DNA of 64,000 bases from contig NZ_CP064791.1 of NCBI RefSeq assembly GCF_017094465.1, positions 2,635,658 to 2,699,657 on the forward strand. Direction: 5' to 3'. The DNA comes from Halapricum desulfuricans. Lineage in GTDB: Archaea > Halobacteriota > Halobacteria > Halobacteriales > Haloarculaceae. Numbering within the stretch: the first letter of the stretch is position 1; each line of letters starts with the position of its first letter. Made by a program: the position numbers and the translations under genes. A model generated the notes under the pieces. That model did no database searches. It worked only from the letters and a program-made list of their open reading frames with translations, and was not told where the DNA came from. Of the stretch, positions 41,345 to 50,027 are shown in pieces.

Positions 41345-41545
41345 TGTTAGTCCCGAATTGGCAGCAGTGCGTCCACCTAATACATCCTCAAGGCCGTAAC
41401 TTAGTTCTTGCCTCAAAGTCCATTATCAATTGTATTTTTTCATATGGATAGGCGATGAGTTCGACCACTTGTCTTTTTATCAGGTTCGCATCGGTCCGAT
41501 GCGTGACGAAGAACGGGTATCATCGAACGATACAGTGGATGCCTG
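41345..41545. other. Promoter region of the second ABC operon
   Basis: The gap holds the AT-rich ATTATCAATTGTATTTTTTC (about 41422-41441) and a perfect GC hairpin at 41488-41504. No ORF or RNA gene is seen. Confidence 0.5.
41488..41504. repeat. Perfect 17-nt inverted repeat CGCATCGG-T-CCGATGCG
   Basis: Eight-base arms flank a single T. It lies about 40 bp after the end of the minus-strand dehydrogenase gene and 144 bp before the binding-protein gene. It could be a terminator stem or an operator. No T-run follows on the minus strand, which argues against a simple terminator. Confidence 0.5.
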
Positions 41546-42523
41546 TCACTCTATCTCGACGGGGCCTCGGTTCGCTGCGCTCTCGTAGACAGCGTCGATG
41601 ACTGCCATATTTGCGACCGTCTCGTCGGCGTCGATGCGCGGCGTCCGACCGCGTTCGACGGCGTCGGCGAAGTGCTCGACCTCCAGCGTGTACTGATCGA
41701 CGGGGTCGAACGTCTCGACGGCGGTTCGCCCGTCGACGGCGTACTCGATCGTCGCGGGTTCGTCGGGCCCGATATCGAAGGCCGTCTCGACTTCGAGCCA
41801 GCCGTTCTCGGCCTCGACGCGGTAGGTCTGGGTCGCCGGCGTATCGAAGCCCGAAGCCACGCGCGCCAACGCACCGTCGTCGTACTCCAAGAGAGCCGCC
41901 ATATCGGTATCGAGGCCCGCGTCCCTGCTGTCCCGCGTCCGCGCGACGACCGCGTCCGGTTCACCGAGGAACAGCCGCGCCGCGCTGATCGCGTAGCAGC
42001 CGACGTCCATGACGCTCCCGCCGGCCAGTTCGGGGTCCAGCCGAATGTCATCCGGCCGGCCCCGTAGCGCGAACTTGAACGACGCGTCGACGGCGTGGAC
42101 CCCCTCCAGTTCCTCGCGAGCGATCTCGGCGGCCCGCTCGGTCCGGGGGTGAAAGCGATACATGAACGCCTCCATCAGCGTGACGCCGCGTTCCGCACAG
42201 TAGTCGTGTAGCTCCGCGGCCGCCTCGGCATCGGTAGTCAGTGGCTTCTCACAGAGGACGTGCTTGCCCGCGTCTGCGGCCGCCCGTGTCCATTCGGCGT
42301 GCAACGCGTTCGGCAGCGGGTTGTACACCGCGTCGATCTCGTCGTCGTCGAGCAACGCCTCGTAACTCCCGTAACTCCGGGGAATCCCGAGATCGTCGGC
42401 GACGGCCGCCGCCCGATCGCTGTCCCGTGAGGCGATCGCGAGGGCCTCGTGGTCGCTCTTCTTGATACCAGGGATCACGTCTTCGCGCGCGATCTTGGCC
42501 GTGCTGAGAATCCCAAATCGCAT
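41546..42523 (-). CDS. Gfo/Idh/MocA-family sugar dehydrogenase
   Basis: The 325-residue protein has the N-terminal Rossmann motif of the family (GILSTAKIAREDVIPGI), AVYNPLPNALHAEWTRAA, the catalytic CEKPLTTDAEAAAE lysine, and the second-domain GGSVMDVGCYAISAARLFLGEP with conserved Asp/His-like positions. The STAKIA start matches the NADP-dependent xylose/glucose 1-dehydrogenase and glucose-fructose oxidoreductase branch. Likely role is oxidation of an aldose in the cytoplasm as the first step of a non-phosphorylated pathway. It diverges from the PfkB kinase gene, with an operator-like motif between them. Confidence 0.85.
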   Translation of the reverse strand: MRFGILSTAKIAREDVIPGIKKSDHEALAIASRDSDRAAAVADDLGIPRSYGSYEALLDDDEIDAVYNPLPNALHAEWTRAAADAGKHVLCEKPLTTDAEAAAELHDYCAERGVTLMEAFMYRFHPRTERAAEIAREELEGVHAVDASFKFALRGRPDDIRLDPELAGGSVMDVGCYAISAARLFLGEPDAVVARTRDSRDAGLDTDMAALLEYDDGALARVASGFDTPATQTYRVEAENGWLEVETAFDIGPDEPATIEYAVDGRTAVETFDPVDQYTLEVEHFADAVERGRTPRIDADETVANMAVIDAVYESAANRGPVEIE

Positions 42524-42589
42524 ACCGGCCGTTCGCCCGCCTCCGCCAAGTATTTGATCGCGTCCCAGTACAGATCGGATCCAGACAAC

Positions 42590-42605
42590 AACAACACCTA
42601 TTGTT
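42590..42605. promoter_or_regulatory. TACAAC-N4-GTTGTA-type operator between dehydrogenase and kinase genes
   Basis: AACAACACCTATTGTT matches the consensus TACAACACCTGTTGTA at 13 of 16 positions and lies in the divergent intergenic region, 21 bp upstream of the kinase start. Confidence 0.6.
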
Positions 42606-42626
42606 CACGTGTTCGAAGACGCATAT

Positions 42627-43589
42627 ATGGATGAGCCACAGGTACTCGTCGCGGGCGAAGCATTGATCGACCTGTTTCCGGCGACGTCGGGTCCGATCGC
42701 CGAGGCCGAAACCCTCCGGCGGCGGGCGGGCGGCGCGCCGGCGAACGTCGCGGTCGCGCTGTCCCGACTCGGACATCCCCCATTGTTGTGGACGCGTCTG
42801 GGAGACGATCCCTTCGGCGAGCACCTCGCGAGCGTGCTGGCCGAAGACGGCGTCCGCGAGGCGTTGATCGAGACGGATCCCGATCGGAAGACGGCACACA
42901 CGCTGGTCGGGCAGGACGCCGACGGCGACCAGTCGTTCACGTTCTTCGCTGAGAAGACGGCGACGTTCGCGATGGAGCCCGGTGCCGTCGCCGACGAGAC
43001 GCTCGAAACGGTCGAGTGGGTCCACGTCGGCGGCGTGACCCTGCACACGGAGCCGTCGCGGTCGGCGACGCTGGAACTGATGGAACGGGCGAACGAGTAC
43101 GGCTGTACCGTCTCGTTCGATCCGAACACGCGGGCGGACCTCTGGCCAGAGGAGTCGGTGCTGGTCGAGACGCTCGACCGGGCGATCGGCCTCGCGGACG
43201 TCGTCAAGACCGACCAGGAAGACCTGGCGATGCTGTTCGAGGAATCCGACGAGGACGCCCTCGCGGCGGCCGTACTCGAACGCGGGCCACACACTGTCAT
43301 GCTCACGCGCGGCGGCGACGGCGCGATGGCCCGTGCGTCCGAGGGCGCCCCGTGGGGACCGGCGACGGCGGAGTTCGGTGGCTACGACGTCGACGTCGTC
43401 GAGACGACCGGCGCGGGCGACGCCTTCGTCGCCGGATCGATCGCGGGGTTCACCGGCGAGTGTGACTCGCTGTCCGAGACGGTCCGGTACGCGAGCGCGG
43501 TCGGCGCGCTCGCGACGACCGAGACCGGCGCGATGGACGGGCTCCCGACCGCGAACGAGGTCGGGAAGCTGTTCGAGGACAGCGCCTGA
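42627..43589 (+). CDS. PfkB-family sugar kinase (fructokinase or KDG kinase)
   Basis: The ATG at 42627 (MDEPQVLVAGEALIDLFP) gives 320 residues; a GTG at 42609 is less likely. PfkB signatures are present: RRRAGGAPANVAVALSRLG near the N-terminus and VVETTGAGDAFVAGSIAG with the catalytic Asp near residue 270. It phosphorylates a ribokinase-type substrate with ATP. The GEALIDLFP and GGAPANVA pattern is shared by bacterial-type fructokinases and KDG kinases. Fructose could come from the amylosucrase-like enzyme or the AGE-family isomerase, and KDG from the dehydrogenase route. The choice cannot be made from sequence alone. Confidence 0.85.
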   Translation: MDEPQVLVAGEALIDLFPATSGPIAEAETLRRRAGGAPANVAVALSRLGHPPLLWTRLGDDPFGEHLASVLAEDGVREALIETDPDRKTAHTLVGQDADGDQSFTFFAEKTATFAMEPGAVADETLETVEWVHVGGVTLHTEPSRSATLELMERANEYGCTVSFDPNTRADLWPEESVLVETLDRAIGLADVVKTDQEDLAMLFEESDEDALAAAVLERGPHTVMLTRGGDGAMARASEGAPWGPATAEFGGYDVDVVETTGAGDAFVAGSIAGFTGECDSLSETVRYASAVGALATTETGAMDGLPTANEVGKLFEDSA

Positions 43590-43618
43590 TCGAGGTGATG
43601 AGCGGTCGACTCCGCCAG

Positions 43619-43846
43619 TCACTCAGTCAGCGGTAGCGCGATACCGAACACGATCGGAGCGAACAGTCCGACGACGATACCGAGCATTTCGAGATCGAGG
43701 AACAGCGTGTGTCCCCACGCCGGAAGCGAGCCGAGGACGGCGGGGCCGAGGGCCTCGCCGAGCAGCCCGGCGACGAGCAGCCCGACGCCGAGGAGGAAGC
43801 CGTTTCGAGTCAGTTTCGGATAATCGAGATCGCCGTATCGTCCCAT
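43619..43846 (-). CDS. Small two-helix haloarchaeal membrane protein
   Basis: The ATG at 43846 (MGRYGDLDYPKLTRNGFLLG) gives 75 residues. After the conserved-looking soluble start there are two hydrophobic helices (NGFLLGVGLLVAGLLGEALG and LEMLGIVVGLFAPIVFGIALPL). Proteins with this MGRYGDLDYPKL start recur in haloarchaea with no known function. The gene converges with the kinase gene. Confidence 0.7.
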   Translation of the reverse strand: MGRYGDLDYPKLTRNGFLLGVGLLVAGLLGEALGPAVLGSLPAWGHTLFLDLEMLGIVVGLFAPIVFGIALPLTE

Positions 43847-43939
43847 ATCGACTGGGCGTCGGGAGAGCGAAAAAAGCGTTTCTACTTCGACGGCGCGGAA
43901 ACGAAAAGAGTCATAGTGTCCCATCGGAGAGAACAGGAC

Positions 43940-44155
43940 ATGATCGAAAGCGCAGGCGAAATACTCCCGGAGTTGTTCTACACGGCCCTCGCGAGCGGGC
44001 TGGCCGGTATCGGACTGCTCGCCGAAGCCACGAGTTGGCAGACGATTTCGGGCGGCGAGACGGTCGTCGGCATGTGGATGGCCGCTGTCGGCCTCGTCGC
44101 GCTGTACGCCGGGTTCAAGCTCGTCAGCGAGAAGGGGCTTCCGACGCTGCAGTGA
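43940..44155 (+). CDS. Small two-helix haloarchaeal membrane protein
   Basis: The ATG at 43940 (MIESAGEILPELFYTALASG) gives 71 residues with two helices (LASGLAGIGLLAEATSW and TVVGMWMAAVGLVALYAGFKLV). The longer open frame upstream is charged and unlikely. It is divergent from the 75-residue gene and the two may be related in function. Confidence 0.6.
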   Translation: MIESAGEILPELFYTALASGLAGIGLLAEATSWQTISGGETVVGMWMAAVGLVALYAGFKLVSEKGLPTLQ

Positions 44156-44235
44156 CGGCACCGTCCCGAAACACGATCGTTCTCGCGCGGTAACGTCCGA
44201 CTTCTCGACGCGTTTGGCCGAACAGCCAACAGCGG

Positions 44236-45561
44236 TCAGTACTCGGCTCGACGCCAGCGCCACAGCGCCAGTCCGAGTTCGTACGCCGCGAGGACGGCGA
44301 GGACACCGGCGGCGACCGTCGGGGCCGGCAGGGCGATCGAGTCGGCCGCCTGGACCAGCGGCGGACGGGGGTTCGCGAAGTAGCCGATGGCAACTGCGGT
44401 GATCCAGAGGGGGATCCGGGCGCGGCGGAGGCGGAGCAGCGTCTGATAGCTCCGTCGGGTCGCCCGCCCTTTGAGCGTCAGGAGCGTCCCCTCGAAGATG
44501 GCGATGATGACGAGCGCGACGAGCGCCGGGAGATACCCGAGCAGTCCGACGCCGTCGATCACGTCGACGACGACCGTCGGGATCGCGTCGTAGTAGCTGC
44601 CGGGCATCGGGAGCGAGCTGAGCACGTAGCCGACCAGCCCGGTCGTCGCCCAGACGTACGGTCGCGCGGCCGTCGCGTTCTCCAGGGTCGGCTCGAGCGA
44701 GCCGTCACCGGTCCAGTACAGCAGGGCGAGCGTCCCCTCGAACAGGACGATCATCGTCGCCGTGACGATGAACGGCGCCATACCGGTCGGATCGGGATTG
44801 AAGATGAACGCGACCGTCGCGAACCCGGCCCAGAAGTACAGACGACGATCGGCGAGCCAGCGTCGGGACGTGACGCCCATCATGATCGCGAGCATGATGA
44901 ACAGCGGGATCTGGAAGATGAAGGCGAAAAAGCCGAGCATCAACACCATCAACTCGAAGGTCTGACCGAGACTGAACGCGATCTCGGCGGCTCCCTCCGA
45001 ATAGAACAGGAAGTACGTGAAAATCGCGGGGAGCACGAGGATGTGCGCAAAGAGTAGCCCGACAACGGCGAGCACGAGGCTCGTCGGGACGGAAGCCAGG
45101 TAATACCGGCGCTCGTGGGAGTACAGCCCGGGGCGCATGAACAGGTAACTCTCGTAGACCAGCACCGGCAGGGCGACGACGAAGCCGGCGAGCGTCGCGA
45201 CCTTCAGGCGGGCCAGAATGAGCCCGAGCGGGTGATAGACGCGTGGGCAGGCGCTGCTTCTCGCGGCAGAAACGCCCTGTGCGCAGGCCTCCGCGGAGGC
45301 CGGCTGGAGATACGAGTACCACAGGAAGTTGATGATCTGTTCGGCGAACGGGAACACGACGCCGCTGACGACCGCCATCACGAGGAGCACCCGTAACAGC
45401 CGACTGAACATCTCCTCGATGTGTTCAGTCAGCGGGAGTTCCTCGTCGTCGGGCGCGCCTTCGAGTCCACCCTCCGGGCCGGGCTCGGGATCGTAGGGTT
45501 CAGCCGGCGGTGTCGGCTCGTCGCCGGGTACGTCGGCACCGCCGGTTTCACCCTCGGCCAT
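44236..45561 (-). CDS. tatC1: Tat translocase subunit TatC (single-copy form, TatCo-like)
   Basis: The ATG at 45561 (MAEGETGGADVPGDEPTPPA) gives 441 residues: a long acidic tail, then LPLTEHIEEMFSRLLRVLLVMAVVSG, the TatC signature start, followed by six helices and the conserved YESYLFMRPGLYSHERR segment. The C-terminal extension has four more helices, which is usual for haloarchaeal TatCo. TatC recognises twin-arginine signals such as those on the two sugar-binding lipoproteins in this window. It is divergent from tatC2. Confidence 0.9.
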   Translation of the reverse strand: MAEGETGGADVPGDEPTPPAEPYDPEPGPEGGLEGAPDDEELPLTEHIEEMFSRLLRVLLVMAVVSGVVFPFAEQIINFLWYSYLQPASAEACAQGVSAARSSACPRVYHPLGLILARLKVATLAGFVVALPVLVYESYLFMRPGLYSHERRYYLASVPTSLVLAVVGLLFAHILVLPAIFTYFLFYSEGAAEIAFSLGQTFELMVLMLGFFAFIFQIPLFIMLAIMMGVTSRRWLADRRLYFWAGFATVAFIFNPDPTGMAPFIVTATMIVLFEGTLALLYWTGDGSLEPTLENATAARPYVWATTGLVGYVLSSLPMPGSYYDAIPTVVVDVIDGVGLLGYLPALVALVIIAIFEGTLLTLKGRATRRSYQTLLRLRRARIPLWITAVAIGYFANPRPPLVQAADSIALPAPTVAAGVLAVLAAYELGLALWRWRRAEY

Positions 45562-45725
45562 AGTGGACGGCGGTTTGGCCCCACCTATTGTAAGCCTTCT
45601 TTTCTCTCCGGCAGGAGCGACAGTCACCACCGGCCCCTCGGCACGAGATCGAGCCGTCGGAAACCCGTCTCGGCCGTCGATGAATAAATTGATAACACCG
45701 AGTCGGCAAATGCCCCCGAAGAGCT

Positions 45726-47918
45726 ATGTCCGGCGCACTCGATGATGACACCCGTCGTGCTATCGCTGGAGGACGCGCTGCGCTCGGACAGACGCTGAAG
45801 ACGATACAGAAGCACTTACAGGTCGTCTTCGTCGTCTTCATTCTCGCGCTGGTCGGAACGATCGTGCTGTTGCGAAACTACATCTGGGACGCCCTCAAGC
45901 AGGACCTCCTGACAGAGCAAGCGGAGGTCGTCACGATCACGCCGTTCGAAGTGATCCTCCTGCAGGTCAAGATCGGTCTCATCGTGGGAATCATCGTCTC
46001 GATTCCGGTGCTGTTGTATCTCTCTCGGGACGAGCTCAGGCGTCGCGGCTGGCTCCCGGAGACCCCGATCGCACGCTGGAAGATCGCGCTGCTTGCCGGG
46101 GGAATCGTCACGCTGTTCATACTCGGGATCGCCTACGCGTATTTCCTCTTCTTCCCGATCATGTTCGAGTTCCTCATCAAAACGGCGGTGAACTCCGGGT
46201 TCAACCCGACGTACTCGATCACAAAGTGGATGGAGTTCATCGTGTTCCTGTCGCTGTCGTTCGGGATCGCGGCCCAGCTCCCGCTCGTGATGAGCTCGCT
46301 CTCCTATGCCGAGATCGTCCCCTACGAGACGTTCCGCGATCGCTGGAAGGTCGCGGTCTTCGGCCTGTATGCGGGCGGCGCGTTTTTCACCCCCCCGGAC
46401 CCGCTCACGCAGATCATGTGGGCGACACCGCTGGTCGTGCTGTACGCGGGCAGCCTGAAGTTCACGAATATCATCGTGACGATCAAGCGAAGCAGCGAAC
46501 AGTTCTCCTTCGGCGAGATCGCGCGGTCGAACTGGAACACCGTCGCCGGGTTCGCGCTGCTGGCGTTCATCGCCGTCTACGCGTTCTTTACGACGGGCGG
46601 ATTGGCGACGCTGAACGAACTGTTCGGATCGGTGTCGGTATGGCCGACGCTGACGCCGCTGCCGGAATCGACGGGGCTGTCACAGACCACGATCGGGATC
46701 CTGTTCGGTCTCGGAGCTGCGGTGTTCGTGGCAATCTCGGTCTTCTATCGGCTCGTCTCCCGGGAGCTAGACACGCTGGATCCGCTGGCGGCCGCGAGGT
46801 TCGGTGATCCCACGGAGTTGGACGTGAGCAAGCTCGACGTCTCGGGCGTCCGCGCAGCACCGCTGGAGCCATTCGAGGAGATGAGCGAAGACGAGCTGAT
46901 GGGGATCGCCTCCGACGCGATCGACGCTGACGAACCGGAGCGGGCCGAAGCGCTGCTGGACAAGTTCGACGAGGCCCAGCAGCGCCTAGACGAGGACGGA
47001 GATACCCCGGACGAGGACGCTCCCGAAGACGCCGAGGGCAGCGGGGACGCCCCGGACGACGACTCGGACGTCGTCACCGAGACGACGGCGGGCATGGTCG
47101 ACGCGTTCACCGACGAGGAGACGACCGAGGACGACATCGGTGGCTACTACCACGACATCACGTTCATCCTGGAGTCGCTGACCTCCAAGGCGTTCCGGAT
47201 CGTCGGGCTGTTCATGGCAGTGCTGGCCGGGCTGTTCATCTACCTCTACCGACGCGGTATCAGGGACATCAACGCGGACTTCCTCTCGCGGCTGCCGGCC
47301 GGAATGAACGCCGGCCAGGTCGAGCCCGTCGCGTTACACCCCGTCGAGCACCTGATCTTCGAGATCAAGTTCAGCGCGCTGGTCGCCGCGCTCGTGACGC
47401 TCCCGCTGATGCTGTATTACGCCTGGCCGGCGTTGCGCGAGCGTGGGCTCGTCACGGGGGACAAGCGCGTCCTGATCGTGTGGGGCGGCTCACTGTTCGT
47501 CGGGATCGGCATCGGAAGCGCGATCGGCTACTCGCTGGTCGCACCGGCCGTGATTTCCTGGCTCGCACAGGACGTGCTGGGCGCGAACATGATCATCGCC
47601 TACCGGATCAAACACTACGCCTGGATGATCGTCTACACGACGATCGGGGTCGGCCTGCTCGCGGAGGTGCCGGTGTCGATGTTCCTGTTTCACTTCGGCG
47701 GGTTGATCTCCTTCGATGCGATGCGACGCCGCTGGCGGGAGGTGACGATCGCGATCTTTACCCTCGCGATGTTCTTCACGCCCAGCGGGCTGTTCACGAT
47801 GTTGTTCATGGGCATTCCAGTGGCACTGGCCTTTTACTTCGGGCTGGCTGTGCTGTGGGTCGCCACGCTCGGCGGCCGCCGCGGCGGTGGCGGCACCACG
47901 GTCGAAGAACCGGCGTGA
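45726..47918 (+). CDS. tatC2: Fused double TatC protein (TatCt)
   Basis: The 730-residue protein contains two TatC domains: residues about 20-330 (QLPLVMSSLSYAEIVPYETFRDRWKVAVF) and about 480-720 (HPVEHLIFEIKFSALVAALVTLPLMLYYAWPALRERG, then EVPVSMFLFHFGGLISFDAMRRRWREVTIAIFTL). An acidic cytoplasmic linker (about 375-470, EDGDTPDEDAPEDAEGSGD) joins them. This 14-helix fusion is peculiar to haloarchaea, where Tat is the main export route and TatCt is essential in Haloferax volcanii. TATA-like AATAAATTGATAA lies about 35 bp upstream. Confidence 0.92.
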   Translation: MSGALDDDTRRAIAGGRAALGQTLKTIQKHLQVVFVVFILALVGTIVLLRNYIWDALKQDLLTEQAEVVTITPFEVILLQVKIGLIVGIIVSIPVLLYLSRDELRRRGWLPETPIARWKIALLAGGIVTLFILGIAYAYFLFFPIMFEFLIKTAVNSGFNPTYSITKWMEFIVFLSLSFGIAAQLPLVMSSLSYAEIVPYETFRDRWKVAVFGLYAGGAFFTPPDPLTQIMWATPLVVLYAGSLKFTNIIVTIKRSSEQFSFGEIARSNWNTVAGFALLAFIAVYAFFTTGGLATLNELFGSVSVWPTLTPLPESTGLSQTTIGILFGLGAAVFVAISVFYRLVSRELDTLDPLAAARFGDPTELDVSKLDVSGVRAAPLEPFEEMSEDELMGIASDAIDADEPERAEALLDKFDEAQQRLDEDGDTPDEDAPEDAEGSGDAPDDDSDVVTETTAGMVDAFTDEETTEDDIGGYYHDITFILESLTSKAFRIVGLFMAVLAGLFIYLYRRGIRDINADFLSRLPAGMNAGQVEPVALHPVEHLIFEIKFSALVAALVTLPLMLYYAWPALRERGLVTGDKRVLIVWGGSLFVGIGIGSAIGYSLVAPAVISWLAQDVLGANMIIAYRIKHYAWMIVYTTIGVGLLAEVPVSMFLFHFGGLISFDAMRRRWREVTIAIFTLAMFFTPSGLFTMLFMGIPVALAFYFGLAVLWVATLGGRRGGGGTTVEEPA

Positions 47919-47987
47919 TCTGGTTCTTCGGAAGTCCCGTAACAGTGCTCCGATAGCGTTTTAATATTCGCCAAGGGATATCGCAGT

Positions 47988-48167
47988 ATGCCCAAGATAA
48001 GCGTCGAAGTGCCGAAGGAACTCCTCGAGGATCTCGACAGACACGTCGGCGAGGACGGAAAGTTCGTCAACCGGAGCGAGGCGATCCGCGCGTCGGTCCG
48101 GAAGACGCTGGACGTACTCGACGAGATCGACGCCCGGTACGACCGGCTGGACGATGACGAGGAATAG
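47988..48167 (+). CDS. Ribbon-helix-helix (CopG-type) regulator
   Basis: The 59-residue protein MPKISVEVPKELLEDLDRHV starts with the beta-strand of the RHH fold (ISVEVP), followed by the two helices around VNRSEAIRASVRKTLD. Its stop lies 11 bp inside the next gene, so translation is coupled. It could bind DNA as a dimer and control the queuosine-precursor transporter, since regulator and transporter genes overlap. Too short to appear in many annotations. Confidence 0.8.
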   Translation: MPKISVEVPKELLEDLDRHVGEDGKFVNRSEAIRASVRKTLDVLDEIDARYDRLDDDEE

Positions 48168-48858
48168 CTCCCAGCTCGCAGTCCCGCAGGTCGCACTGCT
48201 CGCGCTGTTCGTCACGGCGCTGATCACGGCGCAGGTGACCGCCGCGAAGGTGCTGGCGTTCGAGTTGCCAGTGTCGATCCCGATCGCCGGCGAGACGCTG
48301 CTGTTGCCGGGGGCGGCACTGGCCTACGCGCTGACTTTCTTCGCCTCCGATTGCTACGCCGAGTTGTACGGCCGCCGGGCGGCCCAGGTAATGGTCAACG
48401 TCGCCTTCGCGATGAACTTCGTGTTGCTGGCGCTGGTCTGGAGCACCATCGGCGCGCCGATCGCGGCTGACGCGTCGAGCGTCTCGCAGGCCCAGTTCGC
48501 GGACGTCCTAGGGGCTTCGACCGGCATCGTCGTCGGGAGCCTCGCGGCCTACGTCGTCAGCCAGAACTGGGACGTGATCGTCTTCCATCGAATCCGAGAC
48601 GCCACTGACGGCGAACATCTCTGGCTGCGCAATATCGGCTCGACCGCGACGAGCCAGCTCATCGACACGGTGATCTTCGTCGGGATCGCCTTTTTCCTGT
48701 TTCTGGGCGTTCCGCTCGAAGCGGCCCTCTCACTGATCGTCGGGCAGTACCTCCTCAAGCTGGGAATCGCCGCGCTGGACACGCCCTTCGTCTATCTCGT
48801 TGTCGGGCTCGTCCGCTCGCGCGAGCAGGACTCGACGGCGCTTGCGTTCGGCGACTGA
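48154..48858 (+). CDS. Queuosine/archaeosine precursor transporter (YhhQ/VUT family)
   Basis: The 234-residue protein has six membrane helices and the family landmarks: QVTAAKVLAFELP, FASDCYAELYGRRAAQVMVNVAFAMN, an ALTFFASDCYAE motif and SQNWDVIVFHRIRDATDGEHLWLRNIGSTATSQLIDTVIF. The family takes up 7-deazaguanine bases such as preQ0, the precursor of archaeosine in tRNA. Its ATG overlaps the end of the RHH gene by 14 bp. Confidence 0.9.
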   Translation: MTRNSSQLAVPQVALLALFVTALITAQVTAAKVLAFELPVSIPIAGETLLLPGAALAYALTFFASDCYAELYGRRAAQVMVNVAFAMNFVLLALVWSTIGAPIAADASSVSQAQFADVLGASTGIVVGSLAAYVVSQNWDVIVFHRIRDATDGEHLWLRNIGSTATSQLIDTVIFVGIAFFLFLGVPLEAALSLIVGQYLLKLGIAALDTPFVYLVVGLVRSREQDSTALAFGD

Positions 48859-48864
48859 GACCGG

Positions 48865-49266
48865 TCAGTCGCCACTGTACGCGTCCAGTGCTGCCCACTC
48901 CTCGTCGATCAACTCGCGCACGCCGTGGGTGAGGATCCCCTCGCCCAGGCTGGTTGCCCGATAGTAGGAGTACAGCCCCTCGCGATCGGGCTCGCTGCGC
49001 TTGCGGTTCTCGATCAGTCCCACGTCGACCAGTTTGTCCAGGTGGTAGTGCAGCGTGTTCCCCGGCACGTCCAGCAGCTCTTCCAGTTCGGTCGGCGTCA
49101 TCGGACCCTGTTCGACGAGCATCGATAGTAGCCGGAAACGCGTCTCGTTACCGATCGCTCGCTGCATCGCAAGATAATCCGACAGCTCCAGCAGGCTCTG
49201 CTCGGGAAGAAACCGTTCCCGACCGTTTCCGGGTTGTCGTCGTGCTCGGTTACCGCTCTCGGCCAT
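48865..49266 (-). CDS. Winged-helix regulator (ArsR-like)
   Basis: From the ATG at 49266 (MAESGNRARRQPG) the protein has 133 residues; an in-frame ATG at 49290 is possible. The wHTH is RAIGNETRFRLLSMLVEQGPMTPTELEELLDVPGNTLHYHLDKLVDVGLIENR, with recognition helix NTLHYHLDKLVD typical of haloarchaeal PadR/ArsR-like regulators. No cysteine pair is present, so it is not a metal sensor of the classical kind. The perfect palindrome ATACATATGTAT overlaps the start. It diverges from the gene at 49365. Confidence 0.78.
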   Translation of the reverse strand: MAESGNRARRQPGNGRERFLPEQSLLELSDYLAMQRAIGNETRFRLLSMLVEQGPMTPTELEELLDVPGNTLHYHLDKLVDVGLIENRKRSEPDREGLYSYYRATSLGEGILTHGVRELIDEEWAALDAYSGD

Positions 49267-49276
49267 ACATATGTAT
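49265..49276. promoter_or_regulatory. Palindrome ATACATATGTAT at the start of the HTH gene
   Basis: A perfect 12-nt palindrome covering the start codon side of the minus-strand HTH gene, followed by TTTAAA. It could be an autoregulatory operator or part of the promoter. Confidence 0.4.
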
Positions 49277-49331
49277 TTAAAATCAGCCACTGTAAGTGTT
49301 GCCTGACTCAGCGAATGCTGTATTGATCGCT

Positions 49332-49340
49332 ATTTATATT
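49332..49340 (+). promoter_or_regulatory. TATA box of the gene at 49365
   Basis: TTTATATT lies about 29 bp upstream of the ATG at 49365, the expected position for a leaderless haloarchaeal transcript. This decides in favour of the start at 49365. Confidence 0.6.
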
Positions 49341-49364
49341 AGGCTGACGCGAGCGGCAGTATCT

Positions 49365-50009
49365 ATGCGCGATCGGATCATTGGGGAATTGGGTGGTCTC
49401 GCTCACGAGCGATTGCTGGTCTATCTGATGGGGCCGTACTCGGCGTTCGACGTTGGGACAGTCCTCCAGGAGACCGAGACACCTGAGGACGTCATCGACC
49501 TGCAAGCGCTCCCGGAGGCAGTCGATTTCGGGGCGCTCGTCGGCACTGACGAAGGCGGCGAGGGCGAAGAGGCGACGCTCGATCTCCTGTTGGACGTACG
49601 GGACGCGCTCCGTACCGATCCGGGAGTGAACGCCTTCCTGGCGATCGATGTCGATGTACCCCTCGAGGAAATGGACGCCGCGACCCAGAGCATCGAGTTC
49701 GCGCTGGCCAGCAACGCCGTCGTCTACGTCGTCCCGAAGGTCGGCGACAACCTCGGCGTCGGCATCGAGACCGGCGCGGTGCTGGAGGCGATCTTCCAGC
49801 GCGAGGCGGATCCGACCGACCACCGCGATCGCGTCATCTTCGTCCACGAGGAGGGCGTCACGAGCGCGATGATCGCGGCAGTCCTCGATCGCTGGGACGC
49901 TCGCGTCTACGATTACACGGACCACGACGATCTCGTCCGGCAGGTCCGACTGTTCGTCAGAGATATCGTCCGGCGCGAGCAGGTCGGCGACCTCTCGAAG
50001 CTAGATTGA
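49365..50009 (+). CDS. Conserved haloarchaeal protein (DUF7509-like)
   Basis: The ATG at 49365 (MRDRIIGELGGLAHERLLVY) gives 214 residues. It has LLVYLMGPYSAFDVGTVL at the start, then VNAFLAIDVDVPLEEMDAATQSIEFALASNAVVYVVPKVGDNLGVGIETGAVLEA and a C-terminal helix. The layout resembles nucleotide- or sugar-binding TIR/Toll-like or DUF4062-type folds (a GPYS start and G-x-GIE-x-G segment), but I make no functional claim. It is divergent from the HTH gene, with a 98-bp gap. Confidence 0.65.
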   Translation: MRDRIIGELGGLAHERLLVYLMGPYSAFDVGTVLQETETPEDVIDLQALPEAVDFGALVGTDEGGEGEEATLDLLLDVRDALRTDPGVNAFLAIDVDVPLEEMDAATQSIEFALASNAVVYVVPKVGDNLGVGIETGAVLEAIFQREADPTDHRDRVIFVHEEGVTSAMIAAVLDRWDARVYDYTDHDDLVRQVRLFVRDIVRREQVGDLSKLD

Positions 50010-50027
50010 ACGACGCTCGCCTACGCT

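Noticed and set aside
41488..41504. GC hairpin as an intrinsic terminator of the minus-strand dehydrogenase gene
   Set aside because: On the minus strand it is followed by A residues rather than a T-run, so a bacterial-type terminator is not supported. Kept only as an inverted repeat.
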